Positions 44,161 through 53,100 are shown, counted from the stretch's first letter. The stretch: DNA of 64,000 bases from Yoonia sp. R2331 (GCF_041103235.1 NZ_JBGCUN010000001.1:1798001-1862000), one strand, 5' to 3'. The notes: generated by a model from the sequence alone, not told the origin. Program-made: numbers and translations.

Positions 44161-44706
44161 CTATGCTGCCGCTAGCCGCTTTCCCAGTCGCGGTAACCGC
44201 GCCTTTTTCATCAGCGCACGCATGGTCCAATCCTCGCCAGATAGCCGCCGTGCCTCTGCCAGCACGCTGCCTCCGACGCCCCGGACCTGATCTGGGGCCT
44301 CGTCATAGAGCCGGATCAAGAAGCCATCAGGGTCCGCACGAAAAAGCCCTTCTTCCGCCAGCAAGTTCCCCGGAAAATCTTTGGCATTCGCCGTCACGAT
44401 CCCGTCGCAGGACCCAACGACTGCTGCCGCCAGCACGTGGATGTCATCAGGGTCCGGAAGCCAGAACTGCGCCAGCTTGCCCGCTGGCACCGTTATCTCT
44501 GCCTGCGGAAAGTCAGCGCGCAAGGCTGCGACCTCGCCCCGTGCAATCACCTCACCCTCTGGTCCCAACTTCATCGCCGCCCGCGCCCATTCCTCCAGAA
44601 TGCGTGGCGACCAGCGCGGTTCATATAGGCCAGCGCGCGCGCAGCCGATCAACACCTCGCGCATGACAGTTGGATACAGCACGCAGGCATCCAGCAGCAT
44701 CCTCAT
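44161..44706 (-). CDS. PIN-domain protein, RSP_2648 type
   Basis: 181 residues. Acidic PIN residues in RMLLDACVLYP and LPDPDDIHVLAAAVV, then IVTANAKDFP. A stand-alone PIN nuclease with a long C-terminal extension (DEAPDQVRGVGGSVL). No antitoxin gene is beside it, unlike VapBC; the RSP_2648-type PIN family is common in Rhodobacteraceae. Overlaps the methyltransferase gene by four bases. Confidence 0.85.
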   Translation of the reverse strand: MRMLLDACVLYPTVMREVLIGCARAGLYEPRWSPRILEEWARAAMKLGPEGEVIARGEVAALRADFPQAEITVPAGKLAQFWLPDPDDIHVLAAAVVGSCDGIVTANAKDFPGNLLAEEGLFRADPDGFLIRLYDEAPDQVRGVGGSVLAEARRLSGEDWTMRALMKKARLPRLGKRLAAA

Positions 44707-45899
44707 AGGCGGAAGAACACCGCCTTGAGGTATCCGCTTTCGGCCAGATGCGGCATCAGCGGATGGTCCGGCCCGGCAAATCCGGTATGCACAATCTGCC
44801 CGCGCCTGCCGCCACGCCCGATCCCGCGGGCGCTGGCGTTGCGAAATTTGGTCAGGTCAGCGGCATGGCTGCAGGAACACAGCCCCAGATAACCACCCTC
44901 GGCCACCAGCGCGGCCGCAAGACGCGCGACGCGTTCATAAGCGCGCAAGCCCGCGTCCAAGGCCTGCCGGTTAGGCGCAAAGGCGGGTGGATCACAGATC
45001 ACCATATCAAAGGTTTCACCTTCTTCGGCCAGCGCGGCCAACACGTCAAAGGCATCGCCCTTGCGGGTGGCAAAGCGCTCCGCCACGCCGCTGGCCTTGG
45101 CCCCCGCATCGGCAAGTTCCAGTGCGGCGGCAGACCCGTCAACGGCCAACACTTTGGACGCCCCGCCCGCCAGACAGGCCAGCCCAAAGCCGCCCACATG
45201 CGAAAAGACATCCAACACCCGCGCACCGTGGGCAAGAGATGCGGCAAAGGCATGGTTCGGACGTTGATCATAGAAAAGCCCGGTCTTCTGCCCCCCCATC
45301 ACGTCGGCCATATAGATGGCACCGTTCATCGGCACCGGGACCGGTGCCTCTGGCGCGGCCCCGGCAGCCACGCGTGTGACATCATCCAGCCCTTCCAGAT
45401 TGCGCGCCCGTCCCGTCCCGTTCAACACAACCGTGCCGACCCCGGTCACGCTTTGCAGCGCGGCCACAAGCGGTTCAATCAACGCATCCGCCCATGCCGC
45501 GTTGGGCTGCACCACCGCGACATCGCCAAAGCGGTCAATAATCACCCCCGGCAGGCCGTCGCTTTCTGCATGGACCAAGCGGTAGAACGGTTCAGTATAA
45601 AGCTTATCGCGATGCGCCAGCGCCGAAGACAACCGGGAAGCAAACCACGCCTCATCAATGATGGCGGCTGGGTCACGGTCAAGCATCCGGCAGATAATCT
45701 TGCTGGCCGGATTGACCGCAACCACCCCCATCGTCACGCGGTTGCTGTCTTCAAGCACCGCGAGGGACCCGCCCGGCAATTTGCGGGTGCGCCGGTCCGT
45801 CACAAGTTCATTGGCATAGACCCAAGGGAACCCGTGGCGCACGGCACGCGCATCGGCTTTTGGTGTCAGGCGGACAATGGGGTAAGTTGGCTCTGTCAT
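44703..45899 (-). CDS. Class I rRNA methyltransferase, RlmI-like
   Basis: 398 residues. N-terminal PUA domain (RHGFPWVYANELV), central EEHD-like region HAESDGLPGVIIDRFGDVAVVQ, and SAM-binding VLDVFSHVGGFGLACLAGGA with catalytic DPPAFAP and CSCSHAADL. This is the RlmI/RlmK cytosine-C5 class of 23S rRNA methyltransferases. Start MTEPTYPIVRL at 45899 has GGGGCAGT upstream; ATG 45956 is less likely. Confidence 0.92.
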   Translation of the reverse strand: MTEPTYPIVRLTPKADARAVRHGFPWVYANELVTDRRTRKLPGGSLAVLEDSNRVTMGVVAVNPASKIICRMLDRDPAAIIDEAWFASRLSSALAHRDKLYTEPFYRLVHAESDGLPGVIIDRFGDVAVVQPNAAWADALIEPLVAALQSVTGVGTVVLNGTGRARNLEGLDDVTRVAAGAAPEAPVPVPMNGAIYMADVMGGQKTGLFYDQRPNHAFAASLAHGARVLDVFSHVGGFGLACLAGGASKVLAVDGSAAALELADAGAKASGVAERFATRKGDAFDVLAALAEEGETFDMVICDPPAFAPNRQALDAGLRAYERVARLAAALVAEGGYLGLCSCSHAADLTKFRNASARGIGRGGRRGQIVHTGFAGPDHPLMPHLAESGYLKAVFFRL

Positions 45900-45974
45900 A
45901 CTGCCCCATACCCCGCCCGCCCGCGCCTTGGAAGGGCCAAGCGCAGCTTCTTCCATGCGTTCTTTTCTACGATT

Positions 45975-45986
45975 GTTAGCGCTAAC
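45975..45986 (+). promoter_or_regulatory. LacI-family operator upstream of edd
   Basis: GTTAGCGCTAAC is a perfect 12-base palindrome with the central CG typical of LacI-family operators. It lies 45 bases before the edd start codon, in the region shared with the divergent RlmI-like gene. No LacI-type regulator is in the window. Confidence 0.75.
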
Positions 45987-46030
45987 CGGACGTGTTATGG
46001 GAACCCGAAACCAGCCCTTGCGAGGATATT

Positions 46031-47836
46031 ATGGCACTGCATCCCAAGATTGCCGAAGTCACCGACCGCATCCGCGCCCGATCCGAGGAGCCGCGCCGGA
46101 AATACCTTGATAGCATGGCCGCGGCAGCCGCCGCTGGCCCGCGTCGCGCGCATCTGACCTGCGGCAATCAGGCCCATGCCTATGCCGCGATGGGCGAACA
46201 AAAGGACGCGCTGGTCGCCGAATCCGCCCCCAATCTGGGGATCATTACCGCCTATAACGATATGCTGTCGGCCCATCAGCCGTTTGAAACCTACCCGAAC
46301 CTTATTCGCAAGGCCGCACAGGCGGCAGGCGCGACAGCGCAGGTCGCTGGCGGCGTGCCCGCCATGTGTGATGGCGTGACCCAGGGCCAGACAGGCATGG
46401 AACTGTCGCTTTTTTCGCGCGACGTGATCGCATTGGCCGCAGGTGTCGGCCTGTCCCACAACACATTTGACGCAGCCCTTTACCTTGGTGTCTGTGACAA
46501 GATCGTTCCGGGCTTAATTATCGCAGCAGCCACCTTCGGCTATATCCCGTCGATCTTCCTGCCCGCCGGTCCGATGGTCTCTGGTCTGCCCAATGACGAA
46601 AAACAGGCCGTGCGGCAGGAATTCGCCAAAGGCAATATCGGCCGTGAAGAGCTTATGAAGGCTGAAATGGCCAGCTACCATGGCCCCGGCACCTGCACCT
46701 TCTATGGCACCGCCAATACCAACCAGATGCTGATGGAATTCATGGGGCTGCATATGCCTGGCGCGTCTTTCGTGAACCCCGGCACGCCGTTGCGCGAAGC
46801 GCTGACCGTGGCGGGCGTTGAACGCGCCGCCCAGATCACGGCACTTGGCAATCAGTATACACCTGCGTCTGACATCCTTGACGAACGCGCCTTTGTGAAT
46901 GGTCTTGTGGGGTTGATGGCAACGGGAGGGTCGACCAATCTTGTGATCCACCTGCCCGCTATGGCCCGGGCCGCAGGCGTCATTCTGGATCTTCAGGACT
47001 TCTCGGATATTTCCGATGTGGTGCCGTTGATGGCCAAGGTCTACCCCAACGGGCTTGCCGACGTGAACCACTTCCATGCCGCAGGTGGCCTCGGCTATAT
47101 GATTGGCGAGTTGCTCAATGCAGGTCTCTTGCATGACGACACCAAAACCGTCGCAGGCGACGGGCTGGAACGCTACACGCAGGAACCCAAGCTCGACGGC
47201 GACCGCGTTGCCTATGCCCCCGGCACCAAGGATACACTGAATGACAAGATCCTTCGCCCTGTCTCTGACCCCTTCAGCCATCACGGTGGCCTGACTCAAC
47301 TGGCCGGAAATCTTGGACGCGGCGTGATGAAATCCTCTGCCGTGTCCGAAGACCGCCATATCATCGAGGCCCCCGCCCGCGTCTTTCATACTCAGGATGC
47401 CGTCAAAGAGGCCTTCAAGGCAGGCGAGTTGACGGACGATGTCGTTGTCGTGGTGCGCTTTCAAGGGCCCAAATCCAACGGCATGCCGGAATTGCACGGG
47501 CTGACACCGATACTGTCGGTGATGCAAGGCCGTGGTCAACGTGTGGCGCTTGTCACTGACGGTCGCATGTCTGGCGCGTCGGGCAAGGTACCTTCGGCCA
47601 TTCACCTCTGCCCAGAGGCCGCGGACGGCGGCCCGATAGGAAGGATCACAGATGGCGACATTGTTCGCCTTGATGCCACCAAAGGGACCATCGACGTGAT
47701 CGGTGTTGATCTGGACAGCCGTCCTGTGGCCACCGTCGACCTGACCGGCAATGGCACCGGCGTGGGTCGCGAACTTTTCGAGGTGTTTCGCAAGAATGTC
47801 GGCCTCGCGGCTGATGGCGCGGGTGTTTGCGTCTGA
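46031..47836 (+). CDS. edd: 6-Phosphogluconate dehydratase
   Basis: 601 residues, full Edd length. Entner-Doudoroff enzyme making KDPG. IlvD/Edd-family motifs ITAYNDMLSAHQPFE, GGVPAMCDGVTQGQTGMELS, SYHGPGTCTFYGTANTNQ and LVTDGRMSGASGKVPSA are present, with cysteines for the [4Fe-4S] cluster (CDG, GTCT). The ATG at 46031 has GAGGATATT before it; the ATG at 45992 is not favoured. Confidence 0.97.
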   Translation: MALHPKIAEVTDRIRARSEEPRRKYLDSMAAAAAAGPRRAHLTCGNQAHAYAAMGEQKDALVAESAPNLGIITAYNDMLSAHQPFETYPNLIRKAAQAAGATAQVAGGVPAMCDGVTQGQTGMELSLFSRDVIALAAGVGLSHNTFDAALYLGVCDKIVPGLIIAAATFGYIPSIFLPAGPMVSGLPNDEKQAVRQEFAKGNIGREELMKAEMASYHGPGTCTFYGTANTNQMLMEFMGLHMPGASFVNPGTPLREALTVAGVERAAQITALGNQYTPASDILDERAFVNGLVGLMATGGSTNLVIHLPAMARAAGVILDLQDFSDISDVVPLMAKVYPNGLADVNHFHAAGGLGYMIGELLNAGLLHDDTKTVAGDGLERYTQEPKLDGDRVAYAPGTKDTLNDKILRPVSDPFSHHGGLTQLAGNLGRGVMKSSAVSEDRHIIEAPARVFHTQDAVKEAFKAGELTDDVVVVVRFQGPKSNGMPELHGLTPILSVMQGRGQRVALVTDGRMSGASGKVPSAIHLCPEAADGGPIGRITDGDIVRLDATKGTIDVIGVDLDSRPVATVDLTGNGTGVGRELFEVFRKNVGLAADGAGVCV

Positions 47837-47840
47837 CATT

Positions 47841-47893
47841 TCTTTTGAAATCAAATATGCCCGCCGGAGGCACGATTATTCGTCGAATAATCG
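47841..47893 (+). repeat. Intergenic repeat F with 21-base hairpin between edd and eda
   Basis: TTTGAAATC precedes AAATATGCCCGCCGGAGGCA, then arms CGATTATTCG and CGAATAATCG around one base (47873-47893). The module and arms are the same as in repeat E. It sits inside the edd-eda unit and may stabilise or attenuate the message. Confidence 0.85.
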
Positions 47894-47918
47894 GCACTCG
47901 CTCAAAAAGGACAAGACC

Positions 47919-48560
47919 ATGACCCCGCAAACCGCATCTGACAAAAACCGCGCTCTCTGTTTGATGGCCCCTGTTGTGCCCGTTCTGGTTATTGACGACG
48001 CAGGTCAGGCCGCAGGTCTTGCACAGGCCCTGGTCGCAGGCGGGTTGCCCGCGCTTGAGGTCACGCTGCGCACACCCGCCGCACTTGATGCGATCCGCGA
48101 AATGGCTGCCGTGCCCGGTGGCGTGGTCGGGGCGGGCACATTGCTGACCCCCAAAGACGTCGAAGCCGCCAAAGCTGCAGGCGCGCAATTTGGCGTCTCT
48201 CCGGGGGCCACGGACATCCTGCTTGACGCTTGCGAGGCCAACGACCTGCCGCTTTTGCCCGGTGCAGCCACCGCCTCTGAAGCGATGCGCCTGCTAGAGC
48301 GCGGATACACCGTACAAAAGTTTTTCCCGGCAGAGGCGAACGGCGGCGCGCCCGCACTCAAGGCCATTGGCGCACCGATCCCGCAGGTCAGCTTTTGCCC
48401 GACAGGCGGCGTCAGCCTTAAGTATGCCAATGATTACCTGTCGCTCTCCAACACGCTTTGCGTGGGTGGTTCTTGGGTCGCGCCCAAAGATGCCGTTGCA
48501 GCCGGTGACTGGGACAAGATCACAGCCCTCGCGGCAGAGGCCGCCGCACTTCCACGCTAA
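47919..48560 (+). CDS. eda: KDPG/KHG aldolase (Entner-Doudoroff aldolase)
   Basis: 213 residues, TIM barrel. LEVTLRTPAALDAI contains the catalytic Glu and Arg; GAGTLLTP, SPGATDILLDAC, PGAATASEAM follow; YTVQKFFPAEANGG holds the Schiff-base Lys; CPTGGVSLKYA binds phosphate. Converts KDPG to pyruvate and glyceraldehyde-3-phosphate. In an operon with edd, separated by repeat F. Confidence 0.97.
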   Translation: MTPQTASDKNRALCLMAPVVPVLVIDDAGQAAGLAQALVAGGLPALEVTLRTPAALDAIREMAAVPGGVVGAGTLLTPKDVEAAKAAGAQFGVSPGATDILLDACEANDLPLLPGAATASEAMRLLERGYTVQKFFPAEANGGAPALKAIGAPIPQVSFCPTGGVSLKYANDYLSLSNTLCVGGSWVAPKDAVAAGDWDKITALAAEAAALPR

Positions 48561-48823
48561 AGCCCGCGCCCTGCACGCCCCCCGCGCCGACGCGCGGGGC
48601 CCACATCCTGCAATGCCGCCAAAAGGGTCAATGTCATCGGGTGGTCGCTGGGCTGCTCCGCGTATTGCACCAGCAAGGCCTGCACCTCGGCCTTGGTGTC
48701 ATGCTCCGTCGGCAGCCCCAGCGCCCAGTCGAGGAAAATCGTGCGACATTCCGATGCCGTAATCCCGTCGATGCGATAGGCCTCGCGGATCAGTGCCTTG
48801 GGATCTCGTGCATCGCCTTTCAT
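48557..48823 (-). CDS. Small conserved hypothetical protein
   Basis: 88 residues. MKGDARDPKALIREAYRIDG is followed by ITASECRTIFLDWALGLPTE and a helical segment VQALLVQYAEQPSDHPMTLTLL; arginine/glycine-rich C-terminus. No family recognised; coupled to glnE by a four-base overlap and converging on eda with a four-base overlap. Confidence 0.75.
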   Translation of the reverse strand: MKGDARDPKALIREAYRIDGITASECRTIFLDWALGLPTEHDTKAEVQALLVQYAEQPSDHPMTLTLLAALQDVGPARRRGGRAGRGL

Positions 48824-51576
48824 CTGTCCTGCTCCAACCGATTTGCAATGATCGCGGCAACCTGCTCGGACTGGGCGGCCAGCGCTTTTTGCAATGCTCT
48901 CATGGAACTGAACCCCGTTTCTCGCAACACGAACCTGCGTCCGCCTTCACCCACGGCGTCAGGGTCAAACACCCCACCCGCCAACAGGCGTCCAGCGGCC
49001 TGCACGCGCCAAAAATGGCCCGCGGCCTCGCGCAATGCCGCGCCCTCCGCGGCGTTCAGCCAGCCGTTCGCGACACCTGCCCCCAGTTGCGCCACCGTCG
49101 CACGCGCGGATGCACCGGCCTGCAAGGCAGCCGTCTGCGCAAAAAGCGCGATATCTTGCAAACGCCCCGCACCATCTTTGGCGTCCCAGACCGACCCGGC
49201 CGGCTTGGCACCTGCAAGCCGCGCGCGCATTTCGGCCACATCGGGCAGCACCCGCGCCGCCTGACCTTTGTCCTTCAGCAATGTCTTTCGAAACGCCTCG
49301 ACACGGCTGCCCAAGACCTTTGATCCGGCTACTGCGCGCGCACGGGTCAGCGCCAGATGTTCCCAGGTCCAGGCCTCATCGCGCTGATAGGCTTCAAACG
49401 CTTCAATCGAAGTCGCAACCGGCCCTTGCCGTCCGGAAGGACGTAAGCGCATATCGACTTCATAAAGCCGTCCCTCGCCCATTGGCGCGGTCAATGCCGT
49501 CACCAGCGCCTGTGTCAGCCGCGCATAATAGGGCCGCGTCGCCAGTGGCCGCTTACCTTCTGAGGCATCAACACCGTCAGGGTCATAGATCATGATCAGA
49601 TCAAGATCCGACAGCGCATGCAATTGCCCTGCCCCCAGCGACCCCATGCCCAGCACAACGGCACCTTTTCCAGGCATATCGCCGTGCTTGCGCGCAAATT
49701 CGGCCACGACAACCGGCCACAACGCGGCCACAACCGCCTCGGCCAGATCGGCATATCGCTGACCGCTTTCGTCGGCATCAATCAGCCCACGCAGATGATG
49801 CACTCCCACGCCAAAGTGCCATTCCTTGGCCCACAGCCGGGCCGCATTCAACTGCGCCTCATAATCGCTGGCCTGTTCTAGCACCTTGCCCAAGCGACTG
49901 GTCAGTTGAGCCACACCGGGCCATGGATCAAAGAAGCTGCCGCCAATAACCGCATCAAAGACGCCCGCATTCCGCGACAAATAGCTGGCCAGCGCAGGCG
50001 CTGTGGCACAGATATCCACGATCAACTGGCTCAGTTGCGGGTTGGCCTCGAACAGCGAAAACAGCTGCACGCCTGCAGGCAGCCCCGCAAGAAATCTGTC
50101 AAACTGTGCCAGCGCCTCGTCGGGGCGCGCCGCGTCCTTCAATCGGGCTTGCACATCTGGCCACAAACGCTTGAAAATCTCGCCCGCCCGGTCGGATCGC
50201 AGCGCCGGATATGTCGGCCAACGCGCTGTCACCTCTTGCCCCCAGGCGGCATCAGGTGCTGGTGCCGCATCAGGGGCAAAGAACCCTTCGGTCAACGCGT
50301 GCACCTCTTCCAGCCGCGCGCGCAAATCATTGCGCAAATCAGCCACATCGCTGTCCATCATTGCGGCCAATCGGGCAAATCCCTCTTTGTCCGTAGGCAG
50401 CGCATGGGTCTGCTGATCACCAATCATCTGGATACGATGTTCAATGTCACGATGCGACCTGTAATGGCCCAAAAGGCCCTCTGCCACGTCATCTTTGACC
50501 CAACCCGCAGTCGCAAGCGCGCGCAGCCCCTCGCCCGTACCGCGCAAACGCAGGGAGGCGTCGCGCCCGCCTGCAATTAACTGCCGCGTCTGGGTAAAGA
50601 ACTCAATCTCGCGGATACCGCCGCGTCCCAGCTTCATATTGTGCCCCTCAAGCACCAAGGCCCCACCCAGTCCTTTGTGGTCCCGAATACGCAGCCGCAT
50701 GTCATGGGCGTCCTGAATCGCCGCGAAATCCAGATGTTTGCGCCAGACAAAGGGGCGCAGCATGTCCAGAAACCGCTGACCTGCTGCGATGTCGCCAGCG
50801 GATGGCGCGGCCTTGATATAGGCCGCCCTTTCCCATGTGCGCCCGACACTTTCATAATACCGCTCAGCGGCTTCCATCGACAAGCAAACAGGTGTCACGC
50901 TTGCATCAGGCCGCAGCCGCAGATCGGTGCGGAATACATATCCCTCGCCCGTTACTTCCGACAGAATGGCTGTCATCCGCCGCGTCGCTCGAATGAAGCT
51001 GGCCCGTGCATTATGGTAGTCGTCCGGCGCAAACCGGGTTTCGTCGAACAGCACGATAAGGTCGATGTCACTGGAATAATTCAGCTCGCCCGCGCCCATT
51101 TTGCCCATCGCCAGCGCACACAGCCCGCCTGCGGTGATCGCATCAGCCTCATCCAGCCCCGGCAGTTTGCCGCGCGCGATCTCGGCGGCGACAAGCGCTT
51201 TGAGGCAGCGATCAACCGCGGCATTGGCGAAGTCGGTCAGGGTTTGCGTGACCACCTCTAGCGGCCAGACGCCGCCCAGATCAGCCAACGCCACAATCAA
51301 TGCGATCCGACGCTTGGCGACCCGCAGATGCACTGCCAATTCTGGCAGTGAAATATCCGCAATCTCGTTCAGAAGTGCGGCAACCGCACCTTCTGGATCA
51401 GGCAAAGCAAGCTCCAGCCAAGCCGCCTCGCGCTGCATCAAACCGCTCAGATAAGGGCTGCAGCCTGCGGTGCCTTGCAACAGCGCGCGGGCATCCGCGC
51501 CAAGATCAGGCGCTTCGGCGGCACGTTCGGGATCAAAGGCGCGCGGCACACGCGTCAAGCGATCAAGCAGCGACAT
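48820..51576 (-). CDS. glnE: Bifunctional glutamine synthetase adenylyltransferase/deadenylase
   Basis: 918 residues. Two nucleotidyltransferase modules: N-terminal adenylyl-removing domain with GELNYSSDIDLIVLFDE (about 165-182) and C-terminal adenylylating domain with GSLGAGQLHALSDLDLIMIYD (about 645-665), each with a following helical regulatory domain. Adjusts glutamine synthetase by AMPylation in response to PII. The stop overlaps the following small gene by four bases. Confidence 0.97.
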   Translation of the reverse strand: MSLLDRLTRVPRAFDPERAAEAPDLGADARALLQGTAGCSPYLSGLMQREAAWLELALPDPEGAVAALLNEIADISLPELAVHLRVAKRRIALIVALADLGGVWPLEVVTQTLTDFANAAVDRCLKALVAAEIARGKLPGLDEADAITAGGLCALAMGKMGAGELNYSSDIDLIVLFDETRFAPDDYHNARASFIRATRRMTAILSEVTGEGYVFRTDLRLRPDASVTPVCLSMEAAERYYESVGRTWERAAYIKAAPSAGDIAAGQRFLDMLRPFVWRKHLDFAAIQDAHDMRLRIRDHKGLGGALVLEGHNMKLGRGGIREIEFFTQTRQLIAGGRDASLRLRGTGEGLRALATAGWVKDDVAEGLLGHYRSHRDIEHRIQMIGDQQTHALPTDKEGFARLAAMMDSDVADLRNDLRARLEEVHALTEGFFAPDAAPAPDAAWGQEVTARWPTYPALRSDRAGEIFKRLWPDVQARLKDAARPDEALAQFDRFLAGLPAGVQLFSLFEANPQLSQLIVDICATAPALASYLSRNAGVFDAVIGGSFFDPWPGVAQLTSRLGKVLEQASDYEAQLNAARLWAKEWHFGVGVHHLRGLIDADESGQRYADLAEAVVAALWPVVVAEFARKHGDMPGKGAVVLGMGSLGAGQLHALSDLDLIMIYDPDGVDASEGKRPLATRPYYARLTQALVTALTAPMGEGRLYEVDMRLRPSGRQGPVATSIEAFEAYQRDEAWTWEHLALTRARAVAGSKVLGSRVEAFRKTLLKDKGQAARVLPDVAEMRARLAGAKPAGSVWDAKDGAGRLQDIALFAQTAALQAGASARATVAQLGAGVANGWLNAAEGAALREAAGHFWRVQAAGRLLAGGVFDPDAVGEGGRRFVLRETGFSSMRALQKALAAQSEQVAAIIANRLEQDR

Positions 51577-51946
51577 AACTTGTGTCCTGACTGAATAGAT
51601 TGATCCAAGTCTCGCCCCGGCGTTCCCAAACGGACGACACGTACATGCGTTCGGCGCTCTTGCTGTTGATCCGCGTGAAGTCGGCTTGATAAGCGATCAA
51701 CGCATGATTCACCCCCAGCGCGCGCACCTGAACGTCGTGCAACGCGAACGTCTTGATTGACGGGCCGTCCGCCAATTGCCCGGTATGCGCGGCCTTGTCT
51801 GCAAATCCATCCGCATAAACGCCTAGAAAGCTGTCACACAGCAAGGCAGCATCCGCCCCGGCGTCCCCCGCAACCAACGCCTGCCAGACTTGCATTTCGG
51901 CCGCCAATATGGCGTCTTTCAGCGGATCGGGGGTGTGTGTCGTCAT
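51563..51946 (-). CDS. DUF4440/SnoaL-like protein
   Basis: 127 residues of the NTF2-like fold: an N-terminal helix (KDAILAAEMQVWQALVAGD), the segment DSFLGVYADGF, and a C-terminal half HALIAYQADFTRIN and YVSSVWERRGETWINLFSQDT. Typical of DUF4440 proteins with enzymatic or ligand-binding roles. Overlaps glnE by 14 bases, so probably cotranscribed. Confidence 0.82.
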   Translation of the reverse strand: MTTHTPDPLKDAILAAEMQVWQALVAGDAGADAALLCDSFLGVYADGFADKAAHTGQLADGPSIKTFALHDVQVRALGVNHALIAYQADFTRINSKSAERMYVSSVWERRGETWINLFSQDTSYVAA

Positions 51947-51972
51947 GCCTCAAGCTAGGCAGAAGGTCCCGC

Positions 51973-52443
51973 ATGAGCAAGAGCCTCAGACGTGTCACCC
52001 GCGCCCTGTCAGAGGCAGGGCTGGACGTGACCCCGCTAGAGATGTCGGACCTGACCCGGACGGCGCAGCAGGCCGCTGATGCGGTAGGCTGCGCATTGGA
52101 TCAAATCGCCAAATCGATCATCTTTGGCGGCGAAACTTCGGGCGAAGCGATCCTTTTCATCACTGCTGGAGGTCAACAGGTTGACCCGTCCAAGGCGGCA
52201 CTCTGCGCAGGAGAACCATTGGGCAAGGCCGACGCCGCGCTGATCCGTGCCCAAACCGGGTTCGCCATTGGCGGGGTAGCACCCGTGGGGCACCTCAACC
52301 CGATCCGCGCCTTTTACGACCCACGCCTTTCGGATTTCGACATGGTCTATGCTGCCGCAGGCACCCCGCGCCATGTTTTTCCCATCGCACCAACCGATCT
52401 GATCCGCCTGTCCGGCGCGCAAGTGACCGATTTCACCTCATAA
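51973..52443 (+). CDS. YbaK/EbsC-family aminoacyl-tRNA deacylase
   Basis: 156 residues. GCALDQIAKSIIFGG has the conserved Lys that positions mischarged tRNA, with later ADAALIRAQTGFAIGGVAPVGHLN and YAAAGTPRHVFPI. Cleaves misacylated tRNA (Pro-type or similar). GAAGG lies before the ATG. Confidence 0.92.
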   Translation: MSKSLRRVTRALSEAGLDVTPLEMSDLTRTAQQAADAVGCALDQIAKSIIFGGETSGEAILFITAGGQQVDPSKAALCAGEPLGKADAALIRAQTGFAIGGVAPVGHLNPIRAFYDPRLSDFDMVYAAAGTPRHVFPIAPTDLIRLSGAQVTDFTS

Positions 52444-52507
52444 AGCCGGCCATTTCCCCTTCTCCAGCGCCAGCAAAAAGGCGCAAAATCAGCCTGTTAT
52501 GTGAAAA

Positions 52508-52526
52508 ATGTAAAAAACATTCACAT
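52508..52526. promoter_or_regulatory. Palindromic operator-like site 1 upstream of the DUF2852 gene
   Basis: ATGTAAA-AAACA-TTCACAT. The two halves are reverse complements apart from one position. A further ATGTGAA half-site lies at 52499-52505. The same motif recurs 58 bases downstream. Confidence 0.6.
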
Positions 52527-52565
52527 TGACCCTTGCGAGGCGCCGGTCACGCGCCCATCTTGGTA

Positions 52566-52584
52566 ATGTGAAAAGCATTTACAT
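52566..52584. promoter_or_regulatory. Palindromic operator-like site 2 upstream of the DUF2852 gene
   Basis: ATGTGAA-AAGCA-TTTACAT, the same ATGTRAA-N5-TTYACAT pattern as the site at 52508. It is 44 bases before the DUF2852 start codon. A dimeric repressor or activator is inferred; the protein is unknown. Confidence 0.6.
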
Positions 52585-52627
52585 ACCCCGGCCGCTTCAC
52601 CGGCCACCACATAGGAGAGACACGCAC

Positions 52628-53089
52628 ATGACCGCCGCTGATATCAACACTGCCACGAACCATAGCGAGTATCATCGCCCGAACTGGTTTGCCCGGACCG
52701 AGGGCTGGCTGGATGAACGCGGTAAGCCCGCATGGATCGGTGCCACCGTGCTTGGTTTTATCTTCTTCTGGCCCGTCGGCCTCGCCCTGTTGTTCTACAT
52801 GCTGTTCTTCAAAAAGCATGGCGGGATGACCGGTCGCCGCGCCAAGCGGATGCGCCACGGCATGCGCCGGATGGCTGGCAGCTCGGGCAACATGGCCTTT
52901 GACGCCTACAAGACAGAAACCCTGCGCCGCCTGGAAGAAGAGCAAGACAACTTTGAGGCCTTCCTGGAGCGTCTGCGCGAAGCCAAGGACAAGGCAGAGT
53001 TCGACCAGTTCATGGATGAACGCGCCAAGTCTAACGACAATGGCCACAACGACGACGACAACGGCGACGACACACGCGACGCCGCCTAA
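52628..53089 (+). CDS. DUF2852 membrane protein
   Basis: 153 residues. PNWFARTEGWLDERGKPAWIGATVLGFIFFWPVGLALLFYMLFF is the DUF2852 core (one long hydrophobic hairpin), followed by KKHGGMTGRRAKRM and an acidic helical tail with runs of Asp/Asn at the C-terminus (NDNGHNDDDNGDD). Function unknown; ATAGGAGAG precedes the ATG. Confidence 0.88.
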   Translation: MTAADINTATNHSEYHRPNWFARTEGWLDERGKPAWIGATVLGFIFFWPVGLALLFYMLFFKKHGGMTGRRAKRMRHGMRRMAGSSGNMAFDAYKTETLRRLEEEQDNFEAFLERLREAKDKAEFDQFMDERAKSNDNGHNDDDNGDDTRDAA

Positions 53090-53100
53090 ATCTCCCCCCC

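Noticed and set aside
44748-46157. 469-codon frame antisense to the rRNA methyltransferase and running into edd
   Set aside because: Low-complexity composition and no domain; conflicts with two clear genes.
48575-48600. CCCCGCGC/GCGCGGGG hairpin after eda
   Set aside because: No U-tract and it lies in the coding end of the converging small gene, so not called as a terminator.
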